DNA of 64,000 nucleotides from positions 1,860,001 through 1,924,000 of the forward strand of contig OU342630.1 of the NCBI GenBank assembly GCA_910589415.1, given 5' to 3'. Positions 53,976 through 64,000 of this stretch are shown here, in pieces. The first letter of the stretch is position 1. Every line of letters begins with the position of its first letter. The position numbers and the translations under genes were made by a program. This DNA is from Malachius bipustulatus (taxonomy: Eukaryota; Arthropoda; Insecta; Coleoptera; Melyridae). The notes beneath the pieces were generated by a model, which had not been told where the DNA came from, made no database searches, and saw nothing but the letters and a program-made list of their open reading frames with translations.

Positions 53976-56670
53976 TGTGTGTTCTAACGAAGGTCATTAC
54001 TTCCCAAAGGGTGTGTATTTTTTAGAAATGGGGTTCTTCGAAGACATCAGACGAAACTACGGACAAACAGCACTGCAGTTGTACAAGACATGGGCGAATA
54101 TCGACATCAAGTTAGCGGCCCTACGTAACAGAAGGATCTTCCTACTAGAGTGCAGAAGACAGTCATTGGTGCCTGATTTTATAGTTGACAGCGAAAGAGC
54201 GATTTTCCGGGTTTTGGAGGTTCCTGACGGGTCCACATCTCAACAGATAAAACAACATAACTTAAGGTTAGAACACAACACCCTTAACCTCTGTATTAAA
54301 ATAACTCACAGAAATCTAGTGTTTTTTGAACAACAACTAACAAAAACTAAGACTAAACTAAGAGAACTGGTGCCAGGAGAGCTGATGGAAGAATCGACCA
54401 GAAAATTCAAAATTAAATATAACAGACAGTTTCATTCAATTAAAGAGACTAACTTAAGTACAATTAACAGACTAAGGACTGAACAAAAGCCAAAAATAAA
54501 AACTAAACAAAACTGGCTAAAAAACTTAACAACGGTCGATATTCCTGAAGAAGTCCAACACCTTTTAAGTCTAGGAAACAAATTTAGCTTACCACCAGAA
54601 AAGAAAGACATTACAGTGGGGGGGTTGTTGGCTGACGTTGAATATATTATAGATCATATAGACATTAATAAAAAAGACATAATAAGAGCTAAAGTCACTA
54701 ATGTAATAACCAACTTTTATAAAAATGAACAACAGACTAATTTTGACTTAAATCGAGAAGTCAAATTAACAAAACGATTCTTAAGAGACAACCCTAACAT
54801 CTTAATAACAAAAGCAGATAAGGGCAACGTAACAGTGGTAATAGGTAAAGAACAATATAATCAATTAAGCAATGATCTTCTTGAAAACCAACAATATTAT
54901 AAAGTACTATCTAGAAACCCTACTACTACTGTACAGACGTCGGCCAACAAACTCATCACTGACTTACACAAACGAAAATTCATAACAGAGGAACAAAACA
55001 AGAAATACAAAATACACAACTCCATACCAGCAAAATATTACGCACTACCTAAAATACACAAGGCAGAACTCAGTGTTCGTCCTATCATCTCCTCAATTAA
55101 CGCCCCAAGCACTGGAGTAGCACAACTAGTTACTGACGTTCTGACTGAATCATACATAAAACATGAACGCTACTATATAAAAGACTCCTTTGAATTTGCA
55201 ACTATAGTCAATGAAATGCAACTACCAGATAACTATGAGTTGGTCAGTTTTGACGTGGTATCGTTATTTACAAATATTCATATAGACTTAGTTAAAAAAT
55301 CTATAAAAAGGCACTGGCAGACAATCAGCCAAAATACTAACATACCGGAAAAAAAGTTTCTTGAGTTGGTCCAGTTCGTGTTTGATAACACAATTTTTAC
55401 ATATAATAACACTATTTATAAACAAATATTAGGAACTCCTATGGGAGCAACAGCTTCTCCCATAATAGCAAACTATGTAATGGATGATCTACTTGACGAC
55501 TGTTTGAGCGACCTCCCATATGAAATACCTCTGATCAAAAAATATGTAGACGATATTATTTGTGCTATACCAAAAAACCAAATCAATCAATTATTAGAAA
55601 AAATAAATAACCACAACACTTTTTTATCATTCACAGTGGAAAAGGAAAATAACAAAAGTGTACCTTTCCTAGACACAAAATTGATTAGAACTAATGACAA
55701 CAAAATAATTCTGGATTGGTACACAAAACCAACCGCCTCAGGCAGATACCTGAATTACAATTCCTACCACGAAGAAAAAATTAAAATAAATTTGGTATTA
55801 TTAGCATTAAAAAACAGAATCAACAAAATAAGTCACCAAACTTTAAAAGAAAAAAAATTTTAAAAAACTTGAGGAAATCCTGATAGACAACTCCTATCCT
55901 AAGAACATTATAAAAAAATTGCTCTACAGTAATCCAGCGGTGCATCCAGAAATAGTTACAAGTCAAAATAATGATAACCAAGTTGAGGCACGAGGGGGGC
56001 CTGACTCAGGAAACAACGAACAAAACATAATTTATGCAACTTTACCACAAGTAAAAAACTTGACCAACAAATTAATCAACAACCTAAAAACAGATGACTT
56101 ACATATTAAGATAGCAAAGAGGACAGTCAGGACGATAGGTGACGTAGTTTTTTCAAAAATTAAAGATCCAACACCTTTGTTAAAAAAATCTAACGTAATT
56201 TACAAAATCCCGTGCGGGGGGTGTGATGGGGTGTATATAGGGCAAACATCAGGAAACTTACAGACCAGACTAACATCACACAAGAGTGACTGTAGACTGC
56301 ACCCACAAAGATGTGCATTGGCGCAACATGCCAATGAACAAGACCATATACCAAAATTTGAAGAAGTCTCTATCTTGAACGGAAAAAAATTATAAAAAAA
56401 GACTGACTTTAGAAATGATTGAAATTACTAAAGAAGACAAAATAATTAACAAAAAGTCAGACACAAACAACTTAAGTGCAGCATACAGTTACCTAATACA
56501 ATTAGAAAAAGACAATTCCTATTACAGACTCAATACAGACTCCAACATAGAAAACAACGACTAATAGACTCATCACAGACTACAAAAATCATAAGACCAA
56601 AAATAGTAAAATTAAAAAAAGAAGAACTAAAATACAAGATGACAAGTCCGGGAATAATAAAAAGAAGAAC
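53976..56670 (+). mobile_element. Penelope-like element, copy C (nearly full length)
   Basis: Plus strand, the most complete of the three copies: 5' pLTR, full ORF region and 3' pLTR. The coding region carries two small frameshifts, so it is not intact. It is oriented opposite to copies A and B. Confidence 0.85.
54028..56563 (+). pseudogene. Penelope RT plus GIY-YIG endonuclease, copy C
   Basis: ATG 54028 (MGFFEDIRRNYG) is the likely start, since the preceding GTG-started extension is in the pLTR. RT motifs FDVVSLFTNI (about residue 405 from this ATG), GTPMGATASPIIANY and YVDDII are all present. The frame breaks at about 55850 by one extra A in an A-run, continues in 55919-56395 with the GIY-YIG domain (CDGVYIGQTSG...R...H), and breaks again near 56375 by a two-base loss, with the last residues in a third frame up to 56563. 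Copy B provides the intact frame at both places. Confidence 0.85.
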
Positions 56671-57164
56671 AGACACTAATACAACAACGACAACTGACAG
56701 ACTAAGAGAGACATGTGATTTCTGAAGTTTAACATAAAAATTTTTTTAAAATTTTTAAGGATTTAAAAAATTGAATATTATCTTGAATTTTATCAATAAC
56801 TAACCAAGATGTCGGACACGTGATGGAAGGCTCTCGATCTCGGGGACTCGTTTCTATTTTTTAATTTTTTGAAATATGTAGTTTTTTAACTGACCCAAAA
56901 AATGGGTGTTTAATTTTTAAAGTGTTTTGTAGTAGTCTAACAATGTGTAGTCTTGTTTATTTTAATTCAATTTACCTAAGAACTGTAAGAGTTAACCTCA
57001 AATTTCGTAAGTACTTACATGTAAAAAAATTGATGAAACATATTGTTATAACTGTAGTTTTTGATCTTGTAGTTGCCCTGAAGAAGGAATAAAGTAATTC
57101 CGAAAGCTTGGCCAGAGAAAAGAGTCTTACTTCTCATTGACCTATAACCCATTACTAACAACAG
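56671..57164 (+). repeat. Penelope 3' pLTR of copy C
   Basis: Direct repeat of 53474-53975, ending CCATTACTAACAACAG, followed by a TA microsatellite. Confidence 0.8.
57071..57114 (+). ncRNA. Hammerhead-ribozyme-like motif
   Basis: CTGAAGA at 57078-57084, stem II GGAAT/ATTCC, GAAA at 57102-57105. Third copy of the same core. Confidence 0.65.
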
Positions 57165-57196
57165 TATATATTTATATATATATATAAATATATATA
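57165..57196. repeat. TA-rich microsatellite
   Basis: TATATATTTATATATATATA-type tract immediately after the last pLTR; possibly the insertion target or a tail. Confidence 0.7.
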
Positions 57197-58057
57197 CACA
57201 TTAAGCTTATTTCACGAAGCCCGGTACGTTGCACAGGTAACCGGAGTCCCGCCCTTAATAATAGACTTGATGGTGTGTATTATAACTGAAAGTGAAGAGA
57301 AACATCATATTAATCGAAGCAACCTGCGAGGGGTAAACATTTCACAACATACAAATCTGGTTATATCCTTAAGAATTTTAGAATCCCTGAACGTTCTTAT
57401 GTCAATACATAGCCCACTGCACTAAAAGTATATACCCATCCGATTACCGGAAACCCTGCTTTGTTGCCACTTCTCAGGGCCTCGGATAAGCAGTATTAGC
57501 ACAGAATATGTCTATTCTGTGGATATACAGTACAGAACATCTAAGTGTCCCCGGATCCGGATAGACGAATTGTCTCTTTGTACAGGCTGGTTCGTCCTAG
57601 CGCAATTATTATCATCCTTACGCTAATGGATACTTACTTACTACTAAAAAAAAACCATTGTAGAAACTATTAATGTTTGAATAGTATTAAAGGTATATTA
57701 CATTCATTAATTTCATTTTATTTCCGTTCATTAAGCTTTTACTTAAAAAAAGTTGCACCCAGAGTCTGGGTCACATGACATCTTTTGTCTCGTACAAAAA
57801 GGTAAACTATTTTTATTACATTTTCGGTATGCCATTGTAAATCGTACTGCAAAAAAGACATATATAGGTACCTACTTATACAATTTCGATAGGATTTTTC
57901 GATAAAAATTCAAATGTAGCGTTTTTAACTTTTTTAATAGTTAAATATTAAATTTTTATTTAATAGGCTAATAAGATAACTACCATAAATTGTATAAGCC
58001 ATAAATACAATACGACCTTTCAGAAAAGTCGGTCGTTGTTTAATTTTATGGTCATTA
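57197..58057. other. Intergenic DNA without gene
   Basis: No supported gene. TGTCCCCGGATCCGGATAG near 57547 resembles the terminal sequence of the fold-back at 862-1604 (TGTCCCCGGATAGG) but has no visible partner. Confidence 0.4.
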
Positions 58058-58061
58058 TATA

Positions 58062-58620
58062 CATCCGCGGCTCCTACAGTTTCACTATGGAACCTATATA
58101 GGGGTGGAGAACATACCTATAGTAACACCAGGAAGGTATTCATTTGCTTTGCAAATGAAAGGGAAAGCCACAAAACGGTTTAAAAAAACGGTTTTGAGAG
58201 TGCGGAGGGAGTGCGGTCCTGACAAGAGGCACCGAATAGATGCCGCGATCCCGGATAAATCCACTTCACAATAATTGCCAAGTATTCTATTCTGTGTTAG
58301 AGGTTTACAGAGGCGGACTGGGCGATATATCCGCTTTCACATAACGTGTCCAGTCCACAGAGATTGATGCAATGATTTTCGGATTATAAATGCAAAATAA
58401 ATGCAAAATTCAAAATAAAAATCGTGGTACTGTTATTTTCGAAGATTTTCCTTGCCCTGAAAGTGAAAAAAAAATAGAAATTCGACCGTAGTGCCAAAGA
58501 GGCCTTAGTTGTGACCTTAATATTAGTTTGCAATGGCTGTTTTTACTTTCTTACCCACCCAGCACCCCTATTTCGCTCCTCGGTCCCGAAAAAATTGATG
58601 AAACTTAGGAGCCGCGGATG
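58062..58620. mobile_element. 559-bp TIR element, copy 1 (empty-site copy)
   Basis: Inverted ends CATCCGCGGCTCCTA / TAGGAGCCGCGGATG with TATA on each side (58058-58061, 58621-58624). Non-coding interior. It shares its 3' half (ACCCACCCAGCACCCCTATT and so on) with 62760-62890. Copy 2 at 61651-62902 is interrupted by a fold-back; copy 1 is not. Confidence 0.75.
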
Positions 58621-58654
58621 TATACAATTACCAATTTTATGATACAGGCTGAGG

Positions 58655-58767
58655 TAAAAAAACTGAATGAAACGGTAAGAGTCATATCTCTTACCGTTTC
58701 ATGCAGTTTTTTTCGGTTTTTTTCATGCAGTCGGTTAAATAATAATTATTTAACCGACTGCATGAAA
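58655..58767. repeat. Two adjacent perfect hairpins
   Basis: Hairpin 1: arms TGAAACGGTAAGAG (58668-58681) and its complement (58688-58701), with further pairing AAAAAAACTG/CAGTTTTTTT outside. Hairpin 2: 22-bp perfect arms (58721-58742 and 58746-58767) with a 3-base loop. The word TTTCATGCAG is shared by both. Confidence 0.7.
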
Positions 58768-58829
58768 TAATAAATAATAAATAATAAATAATTATTATAA
58801 AAAAGTTGCGCTGTTTTGAGACGAGTATT

Positions 58830-59075
58830 TGGCAATTTTTTTTCTCAATAATCCCAGAATTTCCTGAAATATCCTGATCAAACTTGAAGCATGCAGATTT
58901 ATTATTTTAGCCATATCTTCCTTATTATTGAAAAAAGATTTATTATTTTTTGTATGATGAGCTACTCAAATAATGAGCTACTCAAATAATGAGCTACTCA
59001 TTTGACGTTTCAAAAATTTCCAAAGCCGACTAGATCTTGGGATTTTCGAAGTCAACTTTTGTTTTTCTTATGGCC
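58830..59075. repeat. Fragment of dispersed fold-back repeat
   Basis: Matches the arm of the element at 61691-62413 (CTGAAATATCCTGA, GCCGACTAGATC, AGTCAACTTTTGTTTTTCTT). It includes a local triplication of GAGCTACTCA with 16- to 17-bp spacing near 58967-59000. Confidence 0.55.
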
Positions 59076-59321
59076 ACAAAAGTTAATTGGACCTTTAAAT
59101 AAATAATTGTTTTTGCTCTGATTTTTTCATATTATAATTAGCAAAAAAATTTGTATCCGATAACCCTCGAACTTTGATAAATGCTCAAAAATTTTATAAC
59201 AACTTTCTCAAGCTTGTTGTTTGGCAACAGACCGACGCCTAAATTATCAATGTCCTTGGGTTATTACTACTGTTAAACGTAAGTGTAAGTTCTGTTTACT
59301 TTCATAAGTCTAATAATCTTA

Positions 59322-59558
59322 GGTCCGGTTGCACAAACGTTAAAGATCTGCCAGATAATTACTGATTTTAAAATGCCCTGTATTATCAAAATGTTGGTCA
59401 GGTCGGGAAATAAATTCTACTCCCCTTTAGAAGAGTTAAATCACGGGTAAATAACAATAAAAGATCATTCAAAATATTCACCCATACTTTCAAAATTGGC
59501 AATTTAAAATCAGTAATTATCTGACAAATCTTTAATTAACTTTTGTGCAACTAGCCCT
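59322..59558. mobile_element. Fold-back MITE, GGCCGGTTG family, copy 1
   Basis: About 237 bp. Left GGTCCGGTTGCACAAACGTTAA pairs with right TTAACTTTTGTGCAACTAGCC; AGATAATTACTGATTTTAAA pairs with its complement near 59500. Same family as 60205-60443. Confidence 0.65.
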
Positions 59559-60204
59559 TAAACTATATAAAGATAAAGATTTTTTATTTCTCGATACTTA
59601 TTTTCGGGCTGCATGTGTGTTTTAGTTTTATGAAATATTACTAACCGGTTAACCGACGATTAACTGGTTATCCTCTTCATCAGTAAAAAATAAAAAGCTA
59701 TCGGTAATAAAAATTTAATAGATAAAATTATTTTATTCAATTAAAATTAGCACAAAATTATGTACCTACTTCTAATGCCAAATTAACAAACATATTTGAA
59801 GTAATTATGTTCAAGTTCAACTGTTTGCTAATTTTAACTAAATAACAAATACTTTGTATTATAAAAATAAAACAAAAGCAATTCATTAAAATGAAAGGAA
59901 CCAGAATAAGTGCCCTATCATAATCTGCCTTATAAATCAAGATTTATTGATATGCAACATGCAGGAGCAGGATGATGTCACATTACTCACATTACGCTAC
60001 AAAAAGTCATAAACAGCTTCCAGAAACCTGTTTTCTAAATAATAAAAACAAAAACTAAGGAAGTAGGTACTTCATTCAAACTCAAACAAACCGGAAAAAA
60101 TAATCCGACGACCGCATCTGATGGCCACCGTCAAAAAGTGAAGAAATTATTGAGAAAATGTTTCAAATTCCTCTCTGAAGTGTAAATAAATATACCAGAC
60201 AGTG
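59559..60204. other. AT-rich intergenic DNA
   Basis: No gene. The frame 59758-59940 (minus) is short, hydrophobic and AT-driven; I do not support it. Confidence 0.4.
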
Positions 60205-60443
60205 AGGGCCGGTTGTTCAAACGTCAATTAAAAATTTTGAAATAATTACTGATTTTAAATTGCAAAATTTGAAAATACGGCGAATATAATTAATGATCTT
60301 GTATTTTTAATCAATAATTAACTCTTCTTAAAGGGAGCAGAATCCATTTTCAGCAATATCAGACCAATGGTTCGATAATACAGGGCATTTTAAAATCAGT
60401 AATTATCTGAAAATTTTTAATTAACGTTTGAACAACCGGCCCT
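60205..60443. mobile_element. Fold-back MITE, GGCCGGTTG family, copy 2
   Basis: 239 bp with perfect outer ends AGGGCCGGTTGTTCAAACGT / ACGTTTGAACAACCGGCCCT, flanked by TG(A) on either side. The centre includes AATTAACTCTTCTTAAAGGGAG, shared with copy 1 (AGAAGAGTTAA). Confidence 0.75.
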
Positions 60444-61650
60444 GAGTCTTGTAATATTAAGATACCTACTTTAGGTATATACTGTACACATATTTGAATT
60501 TTAAGCAATCCCTTATTATCCCTTACAATCCCAATTATTATTTTTTGCAGTCAATAAAAAGCTGCATTATCTGATTTATGATCCATTACTCTGTGAAGGT
60601 TCCTCACAACATCCCGGGCCAGCGATTAGTGTCTCTTGTATTTTTCCTATTTTTCCGAAAGTAGAATCATCCATCTTCTACCCTTTTCTACTTCCACTTC
60701 TCAAAATTTCAGTTCAGGGGTCTAAAGATTGCATCCAGTGTTACAGACTATCCGACTGCGGGAACCTTTCATTGGATTTTATACGCGTTTAAGATTATTA
60801 TACCAGCAGTCTGCCGATTTTTTTTTTAAGTTAGAAAATAGATAGAGGAGAGGAGAGAGGACTATACCTAAAACGGTTAACCTGTAGTAAGATATCCGTT
60901 CTATATTAATTACCTACATATACCTACAGGGTATTCTATAGTTAGAGTGCCAATCTAGCAATAAGTTGTCGCCCTGTGGGCCTTTAGAGTAGGTATATGA
61001 CTGAAATTTTCAGGAATGGGCTAAATACCTAATTCTCGTCAAAAAATCGTCCTGTGCAAAAAGGCACTATTCAAAATTGTCAATTTTTTTGCAAAATGTG
61101 ATAGTTTATAAATGAAACTTTGTTGTTCCAATTTTTCAAAATGGTATCTGTGATAGTTAAGTTAGAAAAACATCAAAACTGTTTCCGAAAAGCATTGCTA
61201 ATACCATCATCGGAACTTTAAACAGCAATTATTATGTCGCTTCGGTGTACGGCAAAAATAGACTACCAGCTACTTACTGCTTAGTCGAGAATTTCTACAG
61301 AATGGCGACATTAACAGTGGATATGTCATACATATTTTGATAATGAAAATCTACAATTTGTGTATAAATGTAAGACATACAAATAATGTGCTAATTACTA
61401 AAGTGAAGTCATCCCTCATTTTAAAATTACTTAAATTAATGATTTTTTTATTATTAAAAAAAAAATAACAACTGATTGGCACTTGCCTAGAGACACCGCG
61501 TACCTAAGTACCTACCTATATCATTTATCATTTTATAAATACATAATAGTAAAATAATATTTAAAAAAAATAACAAAAATACTAACAAATAAAAGGTTAA
61601 TAAATAATGACCTTTAATAAATGAATTATGAAAAAATAGGTCAATATTTA
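60444..61650. other. Intergenic DNA without gene
   Basis: AT-rich, with many TACCTAC-type runs. No open frame, RNA gene or repeat structure that I can support. Confidence 0.4.
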
Positions 61651-62902
61651 CATCTGGGTATCTTACAGTTTCACTATGGCACCTATAATACAGGGTGCAC
61701 CATATATCCTATTCTCTATATTGCTATCTCCTGAACGCTAAGAGATATAGCGTCGGGTAAATTAAAGAAAAGATGCGCAATTTTGTGGCCATCTCGAATC
61801 CGTTAAGACATACAAAATATCTGTGACTGCTCCTGAAATATCCTGAAAAAAGTATTGAAAAATCGAGATTTCTTATATTATTTGCCATATCTTTCTGATA
61901 ATTGGAAATTACTAAAAAAATTTTTATAGGCTTACAGAAGTCGTCAAGAGCTATACCCATCTGTCAGTATAAAACTGTTCAAGGCCGACTAGATCCAAGA
62001 GTTTTCACAGTCAACTTTCGTTTTTCTTATGGCCGCCATATTATTTTTTTATGTCATTCGATATAAAAAAATAATGGAAACAACAAATTAATAAACATAA
62101 AAAAAAATTCTATGAAGACTATGAAAATTCTGGGATCTAGTCGACTTTGAAAATTTTTTAAATGTCAGATGGGTAGCTCTTGCCGACTTATGTAAGCCCA
62201 CAAAAAATATTCATTAATCTCCAATAATAAAAAAGATATGGAAAAAATAAGAAACCTCGATTTTTCAGTTTTTTCAGGATATTTCAGGAACGGTCACAGA
62301 TATCTTGCATGTCTCGACGGAATCGAGATGGCCACAAAATTGCGCTCCTTTGGACTTGTTTAACCGACCCTGTATCTGTTAGCAATATAGAGAAGGATAC
62401 ATGGTGCACCCTGTAGAGAAGGATTTATGGTGCACCCTATATAGGGGTAGAGGACGTATCTATACCTATAGTAACACTAGGAAGGTATTCATTTGCTTTG
62501 CAGATTCATGATTAGCAAAAAAATGACACTAAAAATCGCAGTAGGGAGTCCGGTCCTGGTTAGCCGGCGTATAAACACATATAAACATGCACCAGACCAG
62601 AGAGGTGATGAATACGTCAAGCCGGATATAAGCTTTCTCATATCGTATCCAGATTATAGGGACTGATGTTACGCTTTTTGGAATGAAAATGCAAAATAAA
62701 TTAAATTCAAAATAATAATCGTGCTACTATTGAAGAAAAATGAAATGAAGAAAAAAATAGCAATGCGACCGTAGTGTCAAAGAGGCCATAGTTGTGACCT
62801 TAATATTAGTTTGCAATGGCTGTTTTTAGCTCTTACCCACCCAGCACCCCTATTTCGCTCCTCGGTCCCGAAAAAATTGATGGAACTTAGGATACGTAGA
62901 TG
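61651..62902. mobile_element. 559-bp-type TIR element, copy 2, interrupted
   Basis: Same family as 58062-58620 but diverged (ends CATCTGGGTATCTTACAG and CTTAGGATACGTAGATG). A fold-back element occupies 61691 to about 62438, between CACCTATA and TATAGGGG, a junction that copy 1 shows uninterrupted (ACCTATATAGGGG). Confidence 0.7.
61691..62438. mobile_element. Fold-back MITE with duplicated right end
   Basis: Ends CAGGGTGCACCAT and ATGGTGCACCCTG (62401-62413), flanked by TA. Arms of about 340 bp pair well. The terminal 25 bp on the right is repeated in tandem (GAGAAGGATTTATGGTGCACCC to 62438). Fragments of the same arm are dispersed in the window (270-560, 24518-24965, 58830-59075, 63800-64000). 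Confidence 0.75.
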
Positions 62903-63543
62903 AAAATATTTACCCAATTTAATTCACTAACAACACTTGGGCTTTACCACAGCCATACGATATTTATTTATATATTTATTTTATTGGAGAAAAATCTCAT
63001 ATAATAAGATTTTTTAATTTTTTATGAAATTTTGGTACATTTTTTACTTTACTGACTGGACTACATAATATTGTGTATTTCACAAAAAGATTTTAATATA
63101 TTATAAAACAAGATGATTCAGTGGTTAAGTACCATAAAATGAGACGGGTGTGAAGACATAAGATTTTATTCAGCAACGGTTTTACTTGCGTTTATTTTAC
63201 TGCCGACCAGATAGGGATTTATGTTCAGAAATCATAATTTAGGAACAGTAAGTAGCAAACAAAAGAATCAGTCAGTTCCAGTCTTCCAGTTCACTCTTCA
63301 ATTTCTAGGTGGTAGGTAAAGTATGTGTATTCTTTTACTAGTATCACAAAACTGTTGGTCTGCTGGAGAACTAACCAGCTGGCATGCTGGTCTAAGAGGG
63401 CAAAAAATGTCAATATAGCAAGCAGCCCGCGGTAGGTACTTATTCCGTGTTATGAAATTATTGTAAAAACAAAAAATTTAAACAATCAACGTACGTTATT
63501 ATGATCTGATCAAAATAAAATTCAAGCCATTAAAAGTACTTAT
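62903..63543. other. Intergenic DNA without gene
   Basis: AT-rich, no gene or clear repeat. Confidence 0.4.
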
Positions 63544-63690
63544 GCCCGTATTCACAAACGATTATTTCCTAAATAATTACGTAATTAATTAAATGAGTGA
63601 GATGGAGATATGCAGTTTTTTTGCAATAGAGTGAGATGGGTATAATTGATTACGTAATTATTTAGGAAATTATCGTTTGTGAATACGGGC
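63544..63690. mobile_element. Small hairpin MITE (147 bp)
   Basis: Ends GCCCGTATTCACAAACGATA-type, nearly perfect inverted arms of about 55 bp (TTTCCTAAATAATTACGTAAT and its complement), small centre with GAGTGAGATGG doubled. Confidence 0.75.
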
Positions 63691-63799
63691 ATTACCTATA
63701 TTTTGATCATTGCATGTTAGCATGTTACCTATTATAGGACCTACCTAAACCTATACAATAATGTGTCCAGTTGTAAGTGGCAGTACTACATGGGGATCT

Positions 63800-64000
63800 T
63801 GGAAACGGCAAGAGATACAGACTCGGTTAAATTAGAGAAAAGCTGCACAATTTAATGCTTAATGAGAATCTGAATTTTTTCTTTGAATATTTCCAGTCGT
63901 TGCTGAAATATCCTGAAAAACCTGAACAATCAAAATTTATTTTTTTAGGCATATCTTTTTTATTATTGGAACTTAATTAATTATTTTTTGTAGACTTACA
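63800..64000. repeat. Partial dispersed fold-back repeat at window edge
   Basis: Matches the arm at 61735-61900 and the fragment at 290-480 (AGAGATACAGACTCGGTTAAAT, TCGTTGCTGAAATATCCTGA, TTGTAGACTTACA). It runs off the window. Confidence 0.6.

Noticed and set aside
53977..54027. GTG-started extension of the Penelope protein
   Set aside because: It overlaps the pLTR end; ATG 54028 with MGFFED is the conserved-looking start in copies A and C.
1..64000. tRNA, rRNA, CRISPR arrays or bacterial operons
   Set aside because: I looked for tRNA B-box words, regularly spaced direct repeats and polycistronic gene runs and found none. The tandem arrays seen are element-internal.

Overview
The window looks like intergenic DNA from a eukaryote, most likely an insect or other arthropod: low GC, frequent TAGGTA-type runs, GT-AG introns, Ty3/Gypsy, Penelope-like and Polinton-type elements, and many fold-back MITEs nested in one another. 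I see no bacterial operons, tRNA, rRNA or CRISPR. The species cannot be named from the sequence alone. One small stretch (7557-8920) looks like a host gene; almost everything else that codes belongs to mobile elements.

The most striking object is at 9992-23443. It is a 13,452-bp element that is one near-perfect palindrome: two 6,726-bp arms, no spacer, no net length difference between arms and only a handful of substitutions. Its ends start AGTAG and it is flanked by a 6-bp target-site duplication (AATGTC), as expected for a Polinton/Maverick. Each arm carries an intact PolB-type DNA polymerase gene reading toward the centre, with exonuclease and polymerase motifs and a short intron that falls exactly inside catalytic motif C. 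No integrase, capsid, ATPase or protease gene is visible. Each arm is also bounded by related inverted blocks, as if the palindrome were a head-to-head dimer of a ~6.7-kb unit.

Layout: 1-1848, repeats with a 743-bp TA-flanked fold-back MITE; 1849-6660, a degenerate LINE (minus strand) whose ORF2 is split by an ORF1-only LINE; 6661-7214, an LTR-like remnant; 7557-8920, the host-like gene; about 9061-9810, a Penelope-like RT remnant; 9992-23443, the palindromic PolB element; 25249-36983, a Ty3/Gypsy element duplicated in tandem (LTR-internal-LTR-internal-LTR, one GTAT duplication around the whole array); 37640-42960, an RTE-clade LINE remnant riddled with nested insertions (TTAA-flanked element, two TA fold-backs, a solo LTR containing a hAT-type MITE); 45118-47232, two more fold-backs; 47233-57164, three defective Penelope-like copies (tandem and head-to-head) with pLTRs that contain hammerhead-ribozyme-like cores; 57165-64000, MITEs and AT-rich DNA without genes.

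The mobile elements give a readable relative chronology: several insertions have recognisable empty sites or target-site duplications in a neighbouring copy. Apart from the two PolB genes and the Gypsy gag genes, most element coding regions are broken by frameshifts, stops or insertions.
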